From positions 1-64,000 of the forward strand of contig JAHCAK010000015.1 of assembly GCA_019634955.1 (NCBI GenBank): a stretch of 64,000 nucleotides of DNA. The letters run 5' to 3'. The DNA comes from Burkholderiales bacterium. Lineage in GTDB: Bacteria; Pseudomonadota; Gammaproteobacteria; Burkholderiales; Usitatibacteraceae. Made by a program: the position numbers and the translations under genes. Of this stretch, positions 17,539 through 27,282 are shown piece after piece. Within the stretch, counting starts at the first letter, position 1. Each line of letters starts with the position of its first letter. The notes beneath the pieces were generated by a model. That model worked only from the letters and a program-made list of their open reading frames with translations. It had not been told where the DNA came from and did no database searches.

Positions 17539-18122
17539 TCGCCGGGGCCCCGGCGGCCGTCGCCTCGCGCGCCATCAACCGGCTCACGGCGGCCACGCCG
17601 CTCGCGCGCAGCCGCCTCGGGCGCTTCGCCGGCAGGACGGCGCTCTTTCGCGTGGGGCCGGTCTCGGCCTCGCTCACCGTGCAGACCACGGGCGAGGTGT
17701 TGCCGGCGGCCGACGGTGCCGCGGCCGATCTCGAGGTGCGCATTTCCCCCTTCCTCCTGCCGCGCCTCGCGGCGCACGACGAGGCGGCCTACCGCGAAGT
17801 CGAGACGGTGGGTGACATGGAGCTCGCCGGCGAGGTCGCCTTCCTCGCGAAGCACCTCCAGTGGGACGTCGAGGAGGATCTCTCGAAGGTCGTGGGCGAT
17901 GCCGCCGCGAACCGGGCCGTCTCCACCGCCCGCGCCGCCGCCGCGTGGGGCAAGGATGCGACCGGGCGGCTCGCCGCCGGGGCCGCCGAGTACTTCACCG
18001 AGGAATCCCCGCTCATCGCCTCGCGCGTGAAGGTGGAGGATTTCGTCGCCGGCGTCACCGAGCTTCGCGACGCCGTCGAGCGCCTCGACAAGCGCATCCA
18101 GAACCTCGAAAAGGCCGGATGA
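17535..18122 (+). CDS. ubiJ: Ubiquinone biosynthesis accessory factor UbiJ (SCP2 domain)
   Basis: 195 residues with an SCP2-like lipid-binding domain in the first ~110 residues ([20 protein letters not shown] onward) and a helical, probably coiled-coil C-terminus ([19 protein letters not shown]). UbiJ binds the hydrophobic ubiquinone intermediates and scaffolds the Ubi complex in the cytoplasm. GTG start at 17535 overlaps the ubiE TGA. In most proteobacteria ubiB follows; here an EamA-family transporter gene follows instead, again with overlapping codons. Confidence 0.9.
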   Translation: MIAGAPAAVASRAINRLTAATPLARSRLGRFAGRTALFRVGPVSASLTVQTTGEVLPAADGAAADLEVRISPFLLPRLAAHDEAAYREVETVGDMELAGEVAFLAKHLQWDVEEDLSKVVGDAAANRAVSTARAAAAWGKDATGRLAAGAAEYFTEESPLIASRVKVEDFVAGVTELRDAVERLDKRIQNLEKAG

Positions 18123-19015
18123 GCGAAGGGGGCCGGGTTCCCCTTTCGGGAATCGTCCTCATCGTCGTGTCGGCCTGCGCCTTCGGGTCGATGGCGATCC
18201 TCGCGCGAGGCGTCTACGCGGCCGGGGGCAACGTCCCCGGGCTCCTGCTCGCGCGCTTCGCCATCGCCGGCGCCATCCTCGCCGCGATCATGGTCGCCAC
18301 GCGCCGGCGCTGGCCGCGCGGGCGCCCGCTCGCGGTGGCGGTCGGCATGGGCGCCATCGGCTACGCGGGGCAGGCCGCGTGCTTCTTCGCCGCGCTGCAC
18401 TACGCCTCCGCGGGGCTCGTGGCGCTGCTCCTCTACGTCTACCCCACGCTGGTGGTGATCCTCTCGGCGGTCTTCCTCGGCGAGCGGCTCACCGCGGGGC
18501 GCATCGCGCTGCTGGCCGTGGGGTTCGCGGGGCTCGCCCTCATGCTGGGCGGCGGCTCGGGGACGGCCACCGGGGTGGCGCTGGGGCTCGGGGCCGCGGC
18601 CATCTACTCCGTCTACATACTCGTGGGCGCGCGCGAGCTCGCCCGCACCGACGCGCTCGCGAGCACCACCGTCATCTGCCTCGCCGCCGCGGCCACCTTC
18701 GCCATCGCCTGGCCCGTCACGGCGCCGCGGTTCCCCGGCACGGCGTGGGGCTGGGCCGCCCTCGCCGGGCTCGCCGTCGTCGGCAGCGTCGTCGCCATCC
18801 TCGCGTTCTTCGAGGGGCTCAAGCGCGTGGGGCCCGCCACCGCCTCCATCGTCTCGACCTTCGAGCCGGTGTTCACGGCGGCGCTCGCGTGGCTGCTGCT
18901 GGGCGAGAGCCTCACGCCGGCGCAGATGGGCGGCGGGGCCATGGTCCTCGTTGCGGCCCTCTTCCTCGCGCGCCGGCCGCCCCCCGCCGCACGCGAGGCC
19001 CGCTCGCTGGGATAA
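18119..19015 (+). CDS. EamA/DMT-family transporter
   Basis: 298 residues, ten predicted membrane helices in two EamA repeats (~8-140 and ~150-285). Repeat signatures are [28 protein letters not shown] in pieces before helix 5 and the matching [24 protein letters not shown] before helix 10. DMT proteins usually export metabolites or amino acids; the substrate is not readable. The ATG overlaps the ubiJ stop (ATGA), so it is co-translated with the ubiquinone genes, although no functional link is known. Confidence 0.88.
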   Translation: MSEGGRVPLSGIVLIVVSACAFGSMAILARGVYAAGGNVPGLLLARFAIAGAILAAIMVATRRRWPRGRPLAVAVGMGAIGYAGQAACFFAALHYASAGLVALLLYVYPTLVVILSAVFLGERLTAGRIALLAVGFAGLALMLGGGSGTATGVALGLGAAAIYSVYILVGARELARTDALASTTVICLAAAATFAIAWPVTAPRFPGTAWGWAALAGLAVVGSVVAILAFFEGLKRVGPATASIVSTFEPVFTAALAWLLLGESLTPAQMGGGAMVLVAALFLARRPPPAAREARSLG

Positions 19016-19044
19016 TTCCCCTTTCAGCCGCCACGCCATCCCCC

Positions 19045-20046
19045 ATGCGCTCCGTCTCCCTCTCCCGCTTCCTCATCGATGAACAGTGGCAGAGCCACGC
19101 CATCCCCGCCGACCTGCGCCTGCTCGTGGAGGTGGTCGCGCGCGCCGTGAAGGCCATTTCCATCGCCGTGGGCAAGGGCGCGCTCGCGGGCGTCCTGGGG
19201 GACGCGGGCAGCGGCAACGTGCAGGGCGAGGCGCAGAAGAAGCTCGACGTCATCGCCAACGAGATCCTGCTGGAGGCCAACGAGTGGGGCGGGCACCTCG
19301 CCGCCATGGCCTCGGAGGAAATGGAGCACCCGCAGGGCATCCCGCACCGCTTCCCCAAGGGCGAGTACCTGCTGCTGTTCGACCCGCTGGACGGCTCCTC
19401 CAACATCGACGTGAACGTGTCGGTCGGCACCATCTTCTCGGTGCTGCGCTGCCCGGAGGGCGTGGACCCCACGAGCGAGCAGGCCTTCCTGCAGCCGGGC
19501 ACGCAGCAGGTCTGCGCCGGGTTCGCGGTCTACGGCCCCTCCACGGTGCTCGTCCTCACGCTGGGCAAGGGCGTGCACGCCTTCACGCTGGACCGCGAGC
19601 TGGGCTCCTTCCTCCTCACGCGCGAGTCGATCCGCATTCCCGAGGAGACGAAGGAATTCGCGATCAACATGTCCAACCAGCGCTTCTGGGAGCCGCCCGT
19701 GCAGCGCTACGTGGGCGAGCTCCTCGCCGGCAAGGCCGGCCCCCGCGGCAAGGACTACAACATGCGCTGGGTGGCCTCCATGGTGGCCGATGTCTTCCGC
19801 ATCCTCTCGCGCGGCGGCGTGTTCCTCTACCCGCGCGACCTGAAGGACCCGTCGAAGCCCGGCCGGCTGCGGCTCATGTACGAGGCGAACCCCATGGCGA
19901 TGATCGTCGAGCAGGCGGGCGGCGCCGCCACCACGGGACGCGAACGCATCCTCGACATCGTGCCCGCCTCCCTCCACGAACGCGTGGCGGTGATCCTCGG
20001 CTCGAAGGCCGAGGTCGAGGTCGCGACGCGCTACCACCAGGGCTAG
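19045..20046 (+). CDS. fbp: Class 1 fructose-1,6-bisphosphatase
   Basis: 333 residues, full length for FBPase I. Hydrolyses fructose 1,6-bisphosphate in gluconeogenesis. Metal-binding motifs: SEEMEHP and [20 protein letters not shown]; the late [20 protein letters not shown] and [20 protein letters not shown] form the substrate site. ATG at 19045. A GATAAT overlapping the EamA stop codon (19011-19016) could give it a promoter of its own. The next gene, tamA, begins immediately after the stop. Confidence 0.97.
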   Translation: MRSVSLSRFLIDEQWQSHAIPADLRLLVEVVARAVKAISIAVGKGALAGVLGDAGSGNVQGEAQKKLDVIANEILLEANEWGGHLAAMASEEMEHPQGIPHRFPKGEYLLLFDPLDGSSNIDVNVSVGTIFSVLRCPEGVDPTSEQAFLQPGTQQVCAGFAVYGPSTVLVLTLGKGVHAFTLDRELGSFLLTRESIRIPEETKEFAINMSNQRFWEPPVQRYVGELLAGKAGPRGKDYNMRWVASMVADVFRILSRGGVFLYPRDLKDPSKPGRLRLMYEANPMAMIVEQAGGAATTGRERILDIVPASLHERVAVILGSKAEVEVATRYHQG

Positions 20047-21798
20047 GTGGCCACGCGCGCCGCCATCGCGCTCTTCCTGCTGCTGGGCGCGGGCGCGGCG
20101 GCGGCGGAGCCGCGCCCGGGCCTCCCCGTCGACTGGGAGGCGCCCCCGGAGCTTCGCGTCCTCTTCGAGCGGCACCTGCCCGCCCCGCCCGCCGAGGCCG
20201 GCGAGGACCGCGGCGCGCTTCGCCGCTGGACGCGCGAGGTGCGCCGCCGCGCCCCGGAGATCGCCGCGGCCGAGGGCTGGTTCTCCGCGAAGGTGGAAGT
20301 GACGGAGGAGGGCGGCCGCGTGAAGGCGGTCCTCGTGCCCGGCGAGCGCGCCATCGTCGCCGCGGTGGCGTTCGAGTTCCGCGGCGATCTCGCCGGCGAA
20401 GGCGGTTTCCGCGCCGAGCGGCGGCGCGCGCTCGAGGGGGCGTGGGCGCTTCGCGAGGGCGCCGTGTTCCGGCAGGCCGCGTGGGACGAGGCCAAGGCGC
20501 GCCTGCTGGAAGCGCTAACCGCCGACGACTACGCCGCCGGCGAGATCGCGGCGAGCGAGGCGCGCGTGGATGCCGCCACCGCCAGGGTGCGCCTCACCCT
20601 CGTCCTCGACAGCGGGCCGGCGTTCTCGCTGGGCGAGGTGCGCGTCACGGGGCTTTCGCGCTACCCCGCCTTCCTCGTCGACCGGCTGCTCGACATCGAC
20701 CCGGGCGAGCCCTACCGCACCGAGCGCCTCCTCGACCTGCAGCGGGTGCTGCAGAGCGCGCCGTGGTTCGCCAACGTGCAGGTGGAGATCGAGCGCGACC
20801 GGGCGCGGCCCGCGCGCGTGCCCGTGCTCGTGACCGTGCTCGAACGGCCCGTGGCCGACGTGGGGCTCTCGCTCGGCTACGGCACCGACGCAGGGCCTCG
20901 CGGCGAGGTGTCGCTGCGCTACCGCAACGCGTTCGGCCGCGGCTACGACATGCACTCCGCCCTGCAGGCCGATCCGGCGCGCCAGGTCGGCTACGCCGAC
21001 TTCCACCTCCCGCCGGGGACGATGGGCGCGCCCTTCCTCGGCAGCGTGGCCACGCGCGACAGCGTCGGCATCCTCGGCGAGCGCACCTCCAACCAGGGCC
21101 TGGACACGCGGCGCATCGCCGTGGCCGGCTACCGCCAGTTCCTCTACGAAAGCGTGGAGCTTCGCCTGGGGCTCTCCTTCCAGAACGAGCAGGCGATCCC
21201 CGAGGGGGCGGAGCGAACCCTCAAGCGCGCGCTCGCGCCCACGGGCCAGCTCGTGTGGCGCCGCGTCGACAACGTGCTCGATCCGCGGCGCGGCGGCGTC
21301 CTCACGCTGCAGTTCGCCGGCGGCGCCAAGGCCGCGCTCTCGGACCAGGACTTCATCCGCACCTATGCGCAGTACCAGCACTGGTTCGCGCTCTCGCCCG
21401 CGGACCAGCTGATCCTGCGGGGAGAGGCGGGCTACACGATCGCGCCGGGCCGCGAGGGCATCCCCGAGGATTTCCTCTTCCGCGCCGGCGGCTCGCGTTC
21501 CGTGCGCGGCTACGCGTGGCAGAGCCTGGGCGCGCGCGCGGGCGAGGCCGTCGTCGGCGGGCGCTACCTCGCCACGGGCACGGTGGAGTACGTGCGCTGG
21601 CTAACGCCTTCCTGGGGCGCAGCGGTGTTCCTCGACGTGGGCGACGCGGCCGATGCGCGCGAGGAGCTGGGCGCGAACAAGGGCTACGGCGTCGGCGCGC
21701 GCTGGCGCACGCCCGCCGGCCCGCTCGCGATCGACCTCGCGTACGGCGAGAGCGACCGCAAGGTGCGCCTCTCCTTCTCCGTCTCGGTGGCCTTCTGA
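20047..21798 (+). CDS. tamA: Outer-membrane translocation/assembly protein TamA (Omp85 family)
   Basis: 583 residues. A signal peptide (~1-20, ALFLLLGAGAAAA) is followed by three POTRA-like domains to ~270 (one reads FSLGEVRVTGLSRYPAFLVDRLL), then a 16-strand beta-barrel ending in the aromatic FSVSVAF, the outer-membrane insertion signal. The Omp85 motif is FRAGGSRSVRGY in the loop that plugs the barrel. With TamB it moves proteins or phospholipids to the outer membrane. GTG start directly follows the fbp stop; tamB follows by seven bases. Confidence 0.94.
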   Translation: MATRAAIALFLLLGAGAAAAEPRPGLPVDWEAPPELRVLFERHLPAPPAEAGEDRGALRRWTREVRRRAPEIAAAEGWFSAKVEVTEEGGRVKAVLVPGERAIVAAVAFEFRGDLAGEGGFRAERRRALEGAWALREGAVFRQAAWDEAKARLLEALTADDYAAGEIAASEARVDAATARVRLTLVLDSGPAFSLGEVRVTGLSRYPAFLVDRLLDIDPGEPYRTERLLDLQRVLQSAPWFANVQVEIERDRARPARVPVLVTVLERPVADVGLSLGYGTDAGPRGEVSLRYRNAFGRGYDMHSALQADPARQVGYADFHLPPGTMGAPFLGSVATRDSVGILGERTSNQGLDTRRIAVAGYRQFLYESVELRLGLSFQNEQAIPEGAERTLKRALAPTGQLVWRRVDNVLDPRRGGVLTLQFAGGAKAALSDQDFIRTYAQYQHWFALSPADQLILRGEAGYTIAPGREGIPEDFLFRAGGSRSVRGYAWQSLGARAGEAVVGGRYLATGTVEYVRWLTPSWGAAVFLDVGDAADAREELGANKGYGVGARWRTPAGPLAIDLAYGESDRKVRLSFSVSVAF

Positions 21799-21805
21799 GC
21801 GCGCG

Positions 21806-24800
21806 ATGACCGAGCCCGCCCGCCCCTCGCGCCTTCGCCGCTGGCTCTTCGGGAGCGCCTGGGCCACGGCCGGCACGCTCGCGCTCGCAGGCGCCGCGGT
21901 GGGCTGGCTCCTCTTCACGACGGCGGGCGCGCGGTTCGTGCTGGAGCGCGCGGCGGCCTTCCCGGGCGGCACGGTGGAGGCGGTCGAAGGCAGCCTCGCG
22001 GGGCCGCTCTCGGCAGGCAGGCTTTCGATCGATTCGCCCACGCTTCGGGTGCGCGCCGAGCGCGTGGCGCTCGACTGGTCGCCGCTCGCGCTCGTCGCGG
22101 GCGAGGTCCGCGTCACGCGCCTGCACGCCGCGTCGGTCGACATCGCGACGGCGCCCTCGAACGAGCCGGCGAAACCGCCGCGCTCGCTCGCGATCCCGGT
22201 GAAGCTCGTGGTCGCGCAGGCCGGCGTGGACCGGCTGCGCACGGGCACGCTGGGCGAGGCGGGCGGCGGCACGGAGCTTCGCGACCTCTCGCTCAAGCTC
22301 GCGGGCGGGCCGCTGGCCTGGGTCCTGGGCGACGCGCGTGCCGTGACCGCGTTCGGCGAGGTGAAGGCGGGCGGCACGCTGGGCGCGACCGCGCCGTTCG
22401 CGCTCGAGGCGAAGGGCGAGATCGCCGGGAAGCGCGGCGACAACGCATGGCGCGCCTCGCTCGAAGCGAAGGGCCCGCTCGCGAAGGTCGAGGTGGCGCT
22501 CGCCGGGCGCGACGGCGGGCTTTCGGGAACGGGTGCGGCGACGGTGGAGCCCTTCGCCGAGGCACCCCTGCGGCGGCTCGTCGCGAAGCTGGAGGGCGTG
22601 GATCTCGCGGCCTTCGCCGCCGCGCCGCGCACGCGGCTCGCGATCGAGGCGGATCTCGCGCCGGCGGGCGCGGCCTTCCTCGCCGGCCCGGTGCGGATCG
22701 CGAACGCCGAGCCGGGGCCTCTCGACAAGGATCGCCTGCCCATTGCCGCGGCATCGGCGCGACTCGCCATCGCGAAGGGGCGCACGGAGGCGAAGGACCT
22801 CGAGATCGCGTTCGCCGGCGGCGGCCGCGCGCGCGGCGAGGCGGCGTGGGCGGGCGGCAAGCTCGACGCGAGGCTCGCGGTGGCGCAGGCCGACCTGCTC
22901 GCGTGGCACTCCGCGCTGCGCGCGACGAGGCTCTCGGGCGACCTCGCGGCCACGGCCACGGCGGACGCGCAATCGTTCACGGTGGCGCTCGCCGACCCGC
23001 GCTTCTCCCTCGACGGGCGCGCGCGCATCGCGGGCGGGCGGCTCACGGTGGAACGCGCGAGGCTTTCGCGCGGCGAGGCGTACGCGGAGGCGAAGGGCTC
23101 GCTGGAGCTTGCCGGCGCGCGTGCGTTCGCCGCCGAGGGCCGCATCGGCAAGCTCGACCCCGCTGCCTTCGCGAAGGTGCCCGCGGGCGAGATAAACGCC
23201 GCGTTCGCCGCGAAGGGCGCGCTCGCCGGCAAGCCCTCGGGCGAGCTCACGCTCGACCTCGCGGGCAGCCGCTTCGCCGGCATGGCGGCCGAGGGCACGC
23301 TGGCCGTCGCCGCGAAGCAGGCGCGCGTATCGGTGTCGCGAGCCGACCTCACGCTGGGCGCGACGCGCCTCCTCGCGAAGGGCGCGCTGGGCCACGCGGG
23401 CGACACGCTCGAACTCGAGCTCGCCTCCACCGACCTCGGGCCGGCGGGCCGCGCCTTCGGCCTCGCGCTCGGCGGGCGCGTGGCGCTGGCGGCGAAGGTC
23501 TCGGGCGCATGGGATGCGCTCGCGGGCCTCGCGTCGCTGGATGCGGCCAACCTCCGCCTGCCGGGCGAGGTGCGCGTGGCCTCCGCGCAAGCGCGCTTCG
23601 AGGTGGGGGCCGGCGCCGACGCGGCCGCCAACGGCCGCCTGGTGATCCGCTCGGTGGCGCTGCGCGGAGCCGCGAAGCCCGCCGTGGAGGAGGCTTCGCT
23701 TGCGATCTCCGGCACGCGCGGCCGGCACGAGGCCCGGCTCGAGGCGCAGCTGGCCGACGGCAACGCGGTGCGCGCGCTGCTCGACGGCGGCCTCGCGGCG
23801 GGCGGCAGGCTTCCCGAATGGCGCGGCCGCGTGGAACTGCTGGAGCTCACGGGGCAGGCGGCCTTCGCGCTCGCGGCGCCGGCGCCGCTCCTCGTGTCCG
23901 CCGGCCGCGTCGAGCTGGGCGAGGCGGTGCTCGGCGGCGAGCCGGGCGAGATCCGCCTCCAGCACACGCGCTGGACGCCGGCCGGCTTCGAGACGCGCGG
24001 GTCCTCCAGCGCGGTGGTGGTGCGCACGATCCAGCAGCTCCTCGGCCTGCAGGGCGCGATGGGCTCGAACCTCGTGCTCGTGGGCGAGTGGGACGTGCGC
24101 GCGGGCGAAACGCTCGACGGGTTCCTGCAGGTCCGGCGCGCGCGCGGCGACGTGCGCGTGGGGGAGCCGCGCCAGGCGCTGGGTCTGGAGACCCTCGCGA
24201 TTCGCGCGGAAGCGGCGGCGGGGCGCGTGACGGCCACCGCCGACATCCGCGGCAAGCTCGCAGGGCAATGGAAGGGCGAGGCGGGCGCGACCGTGCGCCG
24301 TGGCGACGGCGGCTGGGAGATCTCGCCCGTGGCGCCGGTCGAGGGCCGCTTCACCGTCGACGTGCCGGACCTCGCCTTCCTCGCGGCGTGGATCGGGCCC
24401 GAGGCGCGGGCGGCCGGGCGGCTCCGCGGCGAGGGATCGCTCGCGGGCACGATCCGCGAGCCGAGCTGGAGCGGCCGCATGGAGGCGACGGGGCTCGCGA
24501 TCCGGGAGCCCGCGCTCGGGGCCGAGGTCGCCGAGGGCACGGTGGCGATCGTGCTCACGGACCGCGAGGCGCGCATCGAGCGCTTCCGGCTCGCCATGCC
24601 GTGGCAGCCGGGCGACGACGCGGCGCGTGCCATCGCCGCGGCGAAGCGGCCGGAGACGGGCGTGGTGACGGCCGAAGGCTCCATCGACCTCGGCACGCGC
24701 AAGGGCGAGATCCGCGTGAAGGCGGCGGGCTACCCGCTCACGCGGCTTCCCTCGCGCTTCCTCGCGGTCTCCGGCGAGGGCCGCGCGGTGATGGATGGCG

Positions 24801-25693
24801 CGGCGACCACGCTCACCGGCGACTTCACGGCGGATGCGGGCTGGTTCGGCATTCCGGCTTCCGCGCCGCCGTCACTCTCCGACGATGTCATTGTCGACCG
24901 GGGCGACACGGCGCCCGCGGCCGCGCGCGCCGCCGAGCGCATCCGCCTCGACTTGCGCGTGAACCTGGGCGAGCACCTGCACTTCCGCGGGCGCGGGCTC
25001 TCGACGCGGCTCGCGGGGTCGCTGCGGCTCGCGGGCGAGGCGGGCGCCAACCTGCGCGCCACCGGCACGATCCGCGCGGTGGGCGGCACCTACGATGCCT
25101 ACGGCCGCACGCTCGCGCTGGAGCGCGGCGCGCTCAACTTCCAGGGGCCCGTCGACAACCCCGGGCTCAACGTGCTCGCGCTGCGCAAGGGCCTGCCGGT
25201 GGAGGCGGGCGTCGAGGTGCTGGGCACGGTGGCCCGGCCGAGGGCGCGGCTGGTCTCGTCCCCCGACGTGCCGGAGCCCGAGAAGCTCGCTTGGCTGGTG
25301 CTGGGGCGCGGGCAGGGCGACGTGTCGGCGGGCGACGCGGCGACGCTCGTGCAGGCGGCCAACGCGCTGCTGGGAAGCGACGCGCCGGGGCCCGCGAGGA
25401 TCCTCGGCGGCTTCGGCCTGGACGACGTCCGCCTGGGCCGCGACGACTCGAGCGCGCTGGGCACGCTGCCGCAGAGCACGGTCGCGGGCCGCACGGGGCA
25501 GGCCTCCGCGGCCGAGGTCGTCACGGTGGGCAAGCGCCTCACCGACGACATCTACGTCTCCTACCGGCAGGGCCTCGCCGACGCGGAGGGGTCGCTGCGC
25601 ATCGCGTGGCAGCTCACGCAGGGGCTCCAGCTCATCCTGCGCGCCGGCTACCTGCCCGGCGTGGACGCGGTGTACCGCTTCTCCTTCCGCTGA
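21806..25693 (+). CDS. tamB: Inner-membrane translocation/assembly protein TamB (AsmA-like)
   Basis: 1295 residues. One N-terminal membrane anchor (~18-37, ATAGTLALAGAAVGWLLF), then a very long repetitive beta-structured periplasmic region rich in Gly, Ala and Leu (beta-taco type lipid groove) and a C-terminal TamB/DUF490 domain from ~950 onward with LRLAGEAGANLRATGTIRAV and a final YLPGVDAVYRFSFR. Spans the periplasm and works with TamA in moving phospholipids or autotransporters. The start was placed at ATG 21806, directly before the anchor. Ends four bases from the convergent DUF302 gene. Confidence 0.94.
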   Translation: MTEPARPSRLRRWLFGSAWATAGTLALAGAAVGWLLFTTAGARFVLERAAAFPGGTVEAVEGSLAGPLSAGRLSIDSPTLRVRAERVALDWSPLALVAGEVRVTRLHAASVDIATAPSNEPAKPPRSLAIPVKLVVAQAGVDRLRTGTLGEAGGGTELRDLSLKLAGGPLAWVLGDARAVTAFGEVKAGGTLGATAPFALEAKGEIAGKRGDNAWRASLEAKGPLAKVEVALAGRDGGLSGTGAATVEPFAEAPLRRLVAKLEGVDLAAFAAAPRTRLAIEADLAPAGAAFLAGPVRIANAEPGPLDKDRLPIAAASARLAIAKGRTEAKDLEIAFAGGGRARGEAAWAGGKLDARLAVAQADLLAWHSALRATRLSGDLAATATADAQSFTVALADPRFSLDGRARIAGGRLTVERARLSRGEAYAEAKGSLELAGARAFAAEGRIGKLDPAAFAKVPAGEINAAFAAKGALAGKPSGELTLDLAGSRFAGMAAEGTLAVAAKQARVSVSRADLTLGATRLLAKGALGHAGDTLELELASTDLGPAGRAFGLALGGRVALAAKVSGAWDALAGLASLDAANLRLPGEVRVASAQARFEVGAGADAAANGRLVIRSVALRGAAKPAVEEASLAISGTRGRHEARLEAQLADGNAVRALLDGGLAAGGRLPEWRGRVELLELTGQAAFALAAPAPLLVSAGRVELGEAVLGGEPGEIRLQHTRWTPAGFETRGSSSAVVVRTIQQLLGLQGAMGSNLVLVGEWDVRAGETLDGFLQVRRARGDVRVGEPRQALGLETLAIRAEAAAGRVTATADIRGKLAGQWKGEAGATVRRGDGGWEISPVAPVEGRFTVDVPDLAFLAAWIGPEARAAGRLRGEGSLAGTIREPSWSGRMEATGLAIREPALGAEVAEGTVAIVLTDREARIERFRLAMPWQPGDDAARAIAAAKRPETGVVTAEGSIDLGTRKGEIRVKAAGYPLTRLPSRFLAVSGEGRAVMDGAATTLTGDFTADAGWFGIPASAPPSLSDDVIVDRGDTAPAAARAAERIRLDLRVNLGEHLHFRGRGLSTRLAGSLRLAGEAGANLRATGTIRAVGGTYDAYGRTLALERGALNFQGPVDNPGLNVLALRKGLPVEAGVEVLGTVARPRARLVSSPDVPEPEKLAWLVLGRGQGDVSAGDAATLVQAANALLGSDAPGPARILGGFGLDDVRLGRDDSSALGTLPQSTVAGRTGQASAAEVVTVGKRLTDDIYVSYRQGLADAEGSLRIAWQLTQGLQLILRAGYLPGVDAVYRFSFR

Positions 25694-25697
25694 ACGC

Positions 25698-26105
25698 CTA
25701 CATCGCCTCGAGGGCGGCGACCACCTTTTCCCGCACCTGCCGGGCGAGCGGGGCGATGTCGTCGCGCCTGGTGAGCGTGACCATCGTCTCGGGGTCGAGC
25801 ACCGACACGACGGTCCTGCCGTCCGCCGGGTTCTCGTAGACGGTCACGTTGCAGGGCAGCAGCAGCCCGATGTCGATCTCGCCCGAGAGCGCCTGGAAGG
25901 CGAAGCCCGGGTTGCATGCGCCCAGGATCACGTACTTCGTGAAGTCCTTGTCGATCTTCTTCTTGAGCGTGGCCTTCACGTCGATCTCGGTGAGGATGCC
26001 GAAGCCCTGCTCCTTGAGCGTCGCGGTGACGCGCTCGACGGCCTGCTCGTAGGGGAGGTCGACCGTGCGCGAGTAGCCGTAGTTGCCCTTCTTCACTGCA
26101 GACAT
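25698..26105 (-). CDS. DUF302 family protein
   Basis: 135 residues, single DUF302 domain, function unsettled. Characteristic blocks: YEQAVERVTATLKEQGFGILTEIDVKATLKKKI and the AcNPGFAFQALSGEIDIGLLLPCNVTVYE region with a Cys in NPG context and another in LLPCNV. No signal peptide. Transcribed away from tamB, with 54 bases between its start and the racemase stop behind it. A TAAAAT hexamer about 40 bases upstream of the ATG could serve as -10. Confidence 0.9.
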   Translation of the reverse strand: MSAVKKGNYGYSRTVDLPYEQAVERVTATLKEQGFGILTEIDVKATLKKKIDKDFTKYVILGACNPGFAFQALSGEIDIGLLLPCNVTVYENPADGRTVVSVLDPETMVTLTRRDDIAPLARQVREKVVAALEAM

Positions 26106-26159
26106 GGTGTGCGTTCCGCGGTTCGAGAATAAGGAAACGCTGATTTTACCCCGGCGGCG

Positions 26160-26873
26160 CTACGCGGCGGGCCCGTCGATCGCCCACCCCGCCGCCGCGC
26201 GCGCGTGGATCGCGGTGGTGTCGAACGCGGGCACGGGAGAATCGGCCCCGCCCACGAGCATGGGGATCTCGGTGCAGGCGAGAAGGATGCCTTCCGCGCC
26301 CTGCGCCACCAGCCCCTCGATGATCCGCCTGAACTCCGCGCGCGAGCCGTCGAGCACCTTGCCCAGGCACAGCTCGTCGTAGATCACGCGGTGGACGAGC
26401 GCGCGGTCGGCCTCGCCGGGCGTCACCGCCTCGATGCCGTGGCGGTCGCGCAGCCGGGCCCGGTAGAAGTCCTGCTCCATCGTGAAGCGCGTGCCGAGGA
26501 GCCCCACCTTGCCGATGCCGCGCGCCTTCACCTCGGCGGCGGTGGCGTCCGCGATGTGCAGCAGCGGGATGCGAACGGAGGACTCGATCGCGCCGGCGAC
26601 CTTGTGCATGGTGTTCGTGCAGACGACGAGGAAATCCGCGCCGGCGCGCTCCAGCGACCGGGCCGTGTCCGCGAGGAGCCGGCCCGCGGCCTCCCAGTCG
26701 CCGTCGCGCTGCATGCGCTCCACCTCCGCGAAGTCGACGCTCGCGAGGAGGACCTTCGCCGAGTGCAGGCCGCCGAGGCGCCGCGCCACCGTCTCGTTGG
26801 CGATGCGGTAGTAGGGGACGGTCGACTCCCAGCTCATGCCGCCGATCATGCCGATGGTCTTCATGCCCGCCAT
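26160..26873 (-). CDS. Aspartate/glutamate racemase family protein (YgeA-like)
   Basis: 237 residues. Cofactor-independent racemase fold with two catalytic cysteines in pseudo-symmetric halves: Cys85 in FLVVCTNTMH and Cys200 in LLACTEIPML. The N-terminal TIGMIGGMSWEST is the family start. Such enzymes interconvert D- and L-amino acids; Asp, Glu or broader specificity cannot be told. Two in-frame ATG codons (26873 and 26864) are possible. Divergent from arsR: the arsR -35 hexamer begins one base after this gene's start codon, so ArsR binding may affect both. Confidence 0.88.
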   Translation of the reverse strand: MAGMKTIGMIGGMSWESTVPYYRIANETVARRLGGLHSAKVLLASVDFAEVERMQRDGDWEAAGRLLADTARSLERAGADFLVVCTNTMHKVAGAIESSVRIPLLHIADATAAEVKARGIGKVGLLGTRFTMEQDFYRARLRDRHGIEAVTPGEADRALVHRVIYDELCLGKVLDGSRAEFRRIIEGLVAQGAEGILLACTEIPMLVGGADSPVPAFDTTAIHARAAAGWAIDGPAA

Positions 26874-26874
26874 G

Positions 26875-26902
26875 TTGACATCGAAGATATTTCGATTAAG
26901 AT
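26875..26902 (+). promoter_or_regulatory. arsR-arsM promoter with ArsR operator
   Basis: Consensus -35 TTGACA (26875-26880), 16-base spacer, TAAGAT (26897-26902). A perfect inverted repeat ATCGAA-N5-TTCGAT (26880-26896) fills the spacer, the usual place for an ArsR repressor to block RNA polymerase. AT-rich compared with everything around it. Confidence 0.8.
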
Positions 26903-26932
26903 AGAAATACCGAACGATGAAAGGGCCAGGAG

Positions 26933-27268
26933 ATGGGCAACCGGGAATCGGAAGACCTCTCGCGCTTCGCCGACATGCTCTCCGCCATGGGAACGGAGCC
27001 GCGGCTTCGCATCATGCGGCTGCTGCTCTCCGCCCATCCCGAGGGGATGGTCGCGGGCGAGATCGGCGCGGCGCTGGAGATCGCCGGCTCCACGCTCTCG
27101 CACCACCTCGAGCGGCTGCGCAACGAGGGCCTCGTGACCGTGCGCCGCGAGGGCACCTTCCTCTGGTATTCGGCCAACGCCGTGGCGCTGCAGGACCTGC
27201 TGCGGTTCCTCTACGCGGAATGCTGCACGCGCAGCCGCGCCTGCGAGCCCCGCAAGATCCTCGCCTGA
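26933..27268 (+). CDS. arsR: ArsR-family arsenite-responsive repressor
   Basis: 111 residues, winged helix-turn-helix. Recognition region: AGEIGAALEIAGSTLSHHLE, wing near VTVRREGTFLWYS. The As(III) ligands are C-terminal: Cys97, Cys98 and Cys104 in ECCTRSRAC, a CCx5C arrangement like that of the Acidithiobacillus-type ArsR, rather than the ELCVCDL site of plasmid R773 ArsR. Binding of As(III) should release the operator at 26880-26896. A ribosome-binding GGAG lies upstream. It is followed 14 bases later by arsM, so it controls methylation of arsenic rather than an efflux pump. Confidence 0.92.
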   Translation: MGNRESEDLSRFADMLSAMGTEPRLRIMRLLLSAHPEGMVAGEIGAALEIAGSTLSHHLERLRNEGLVTVRREGTFLWYSANAVALQDLLRFLYAECCTRSRACEPRKILA

Positions 27269-27282
27269 CGAAAGGAAAGACC

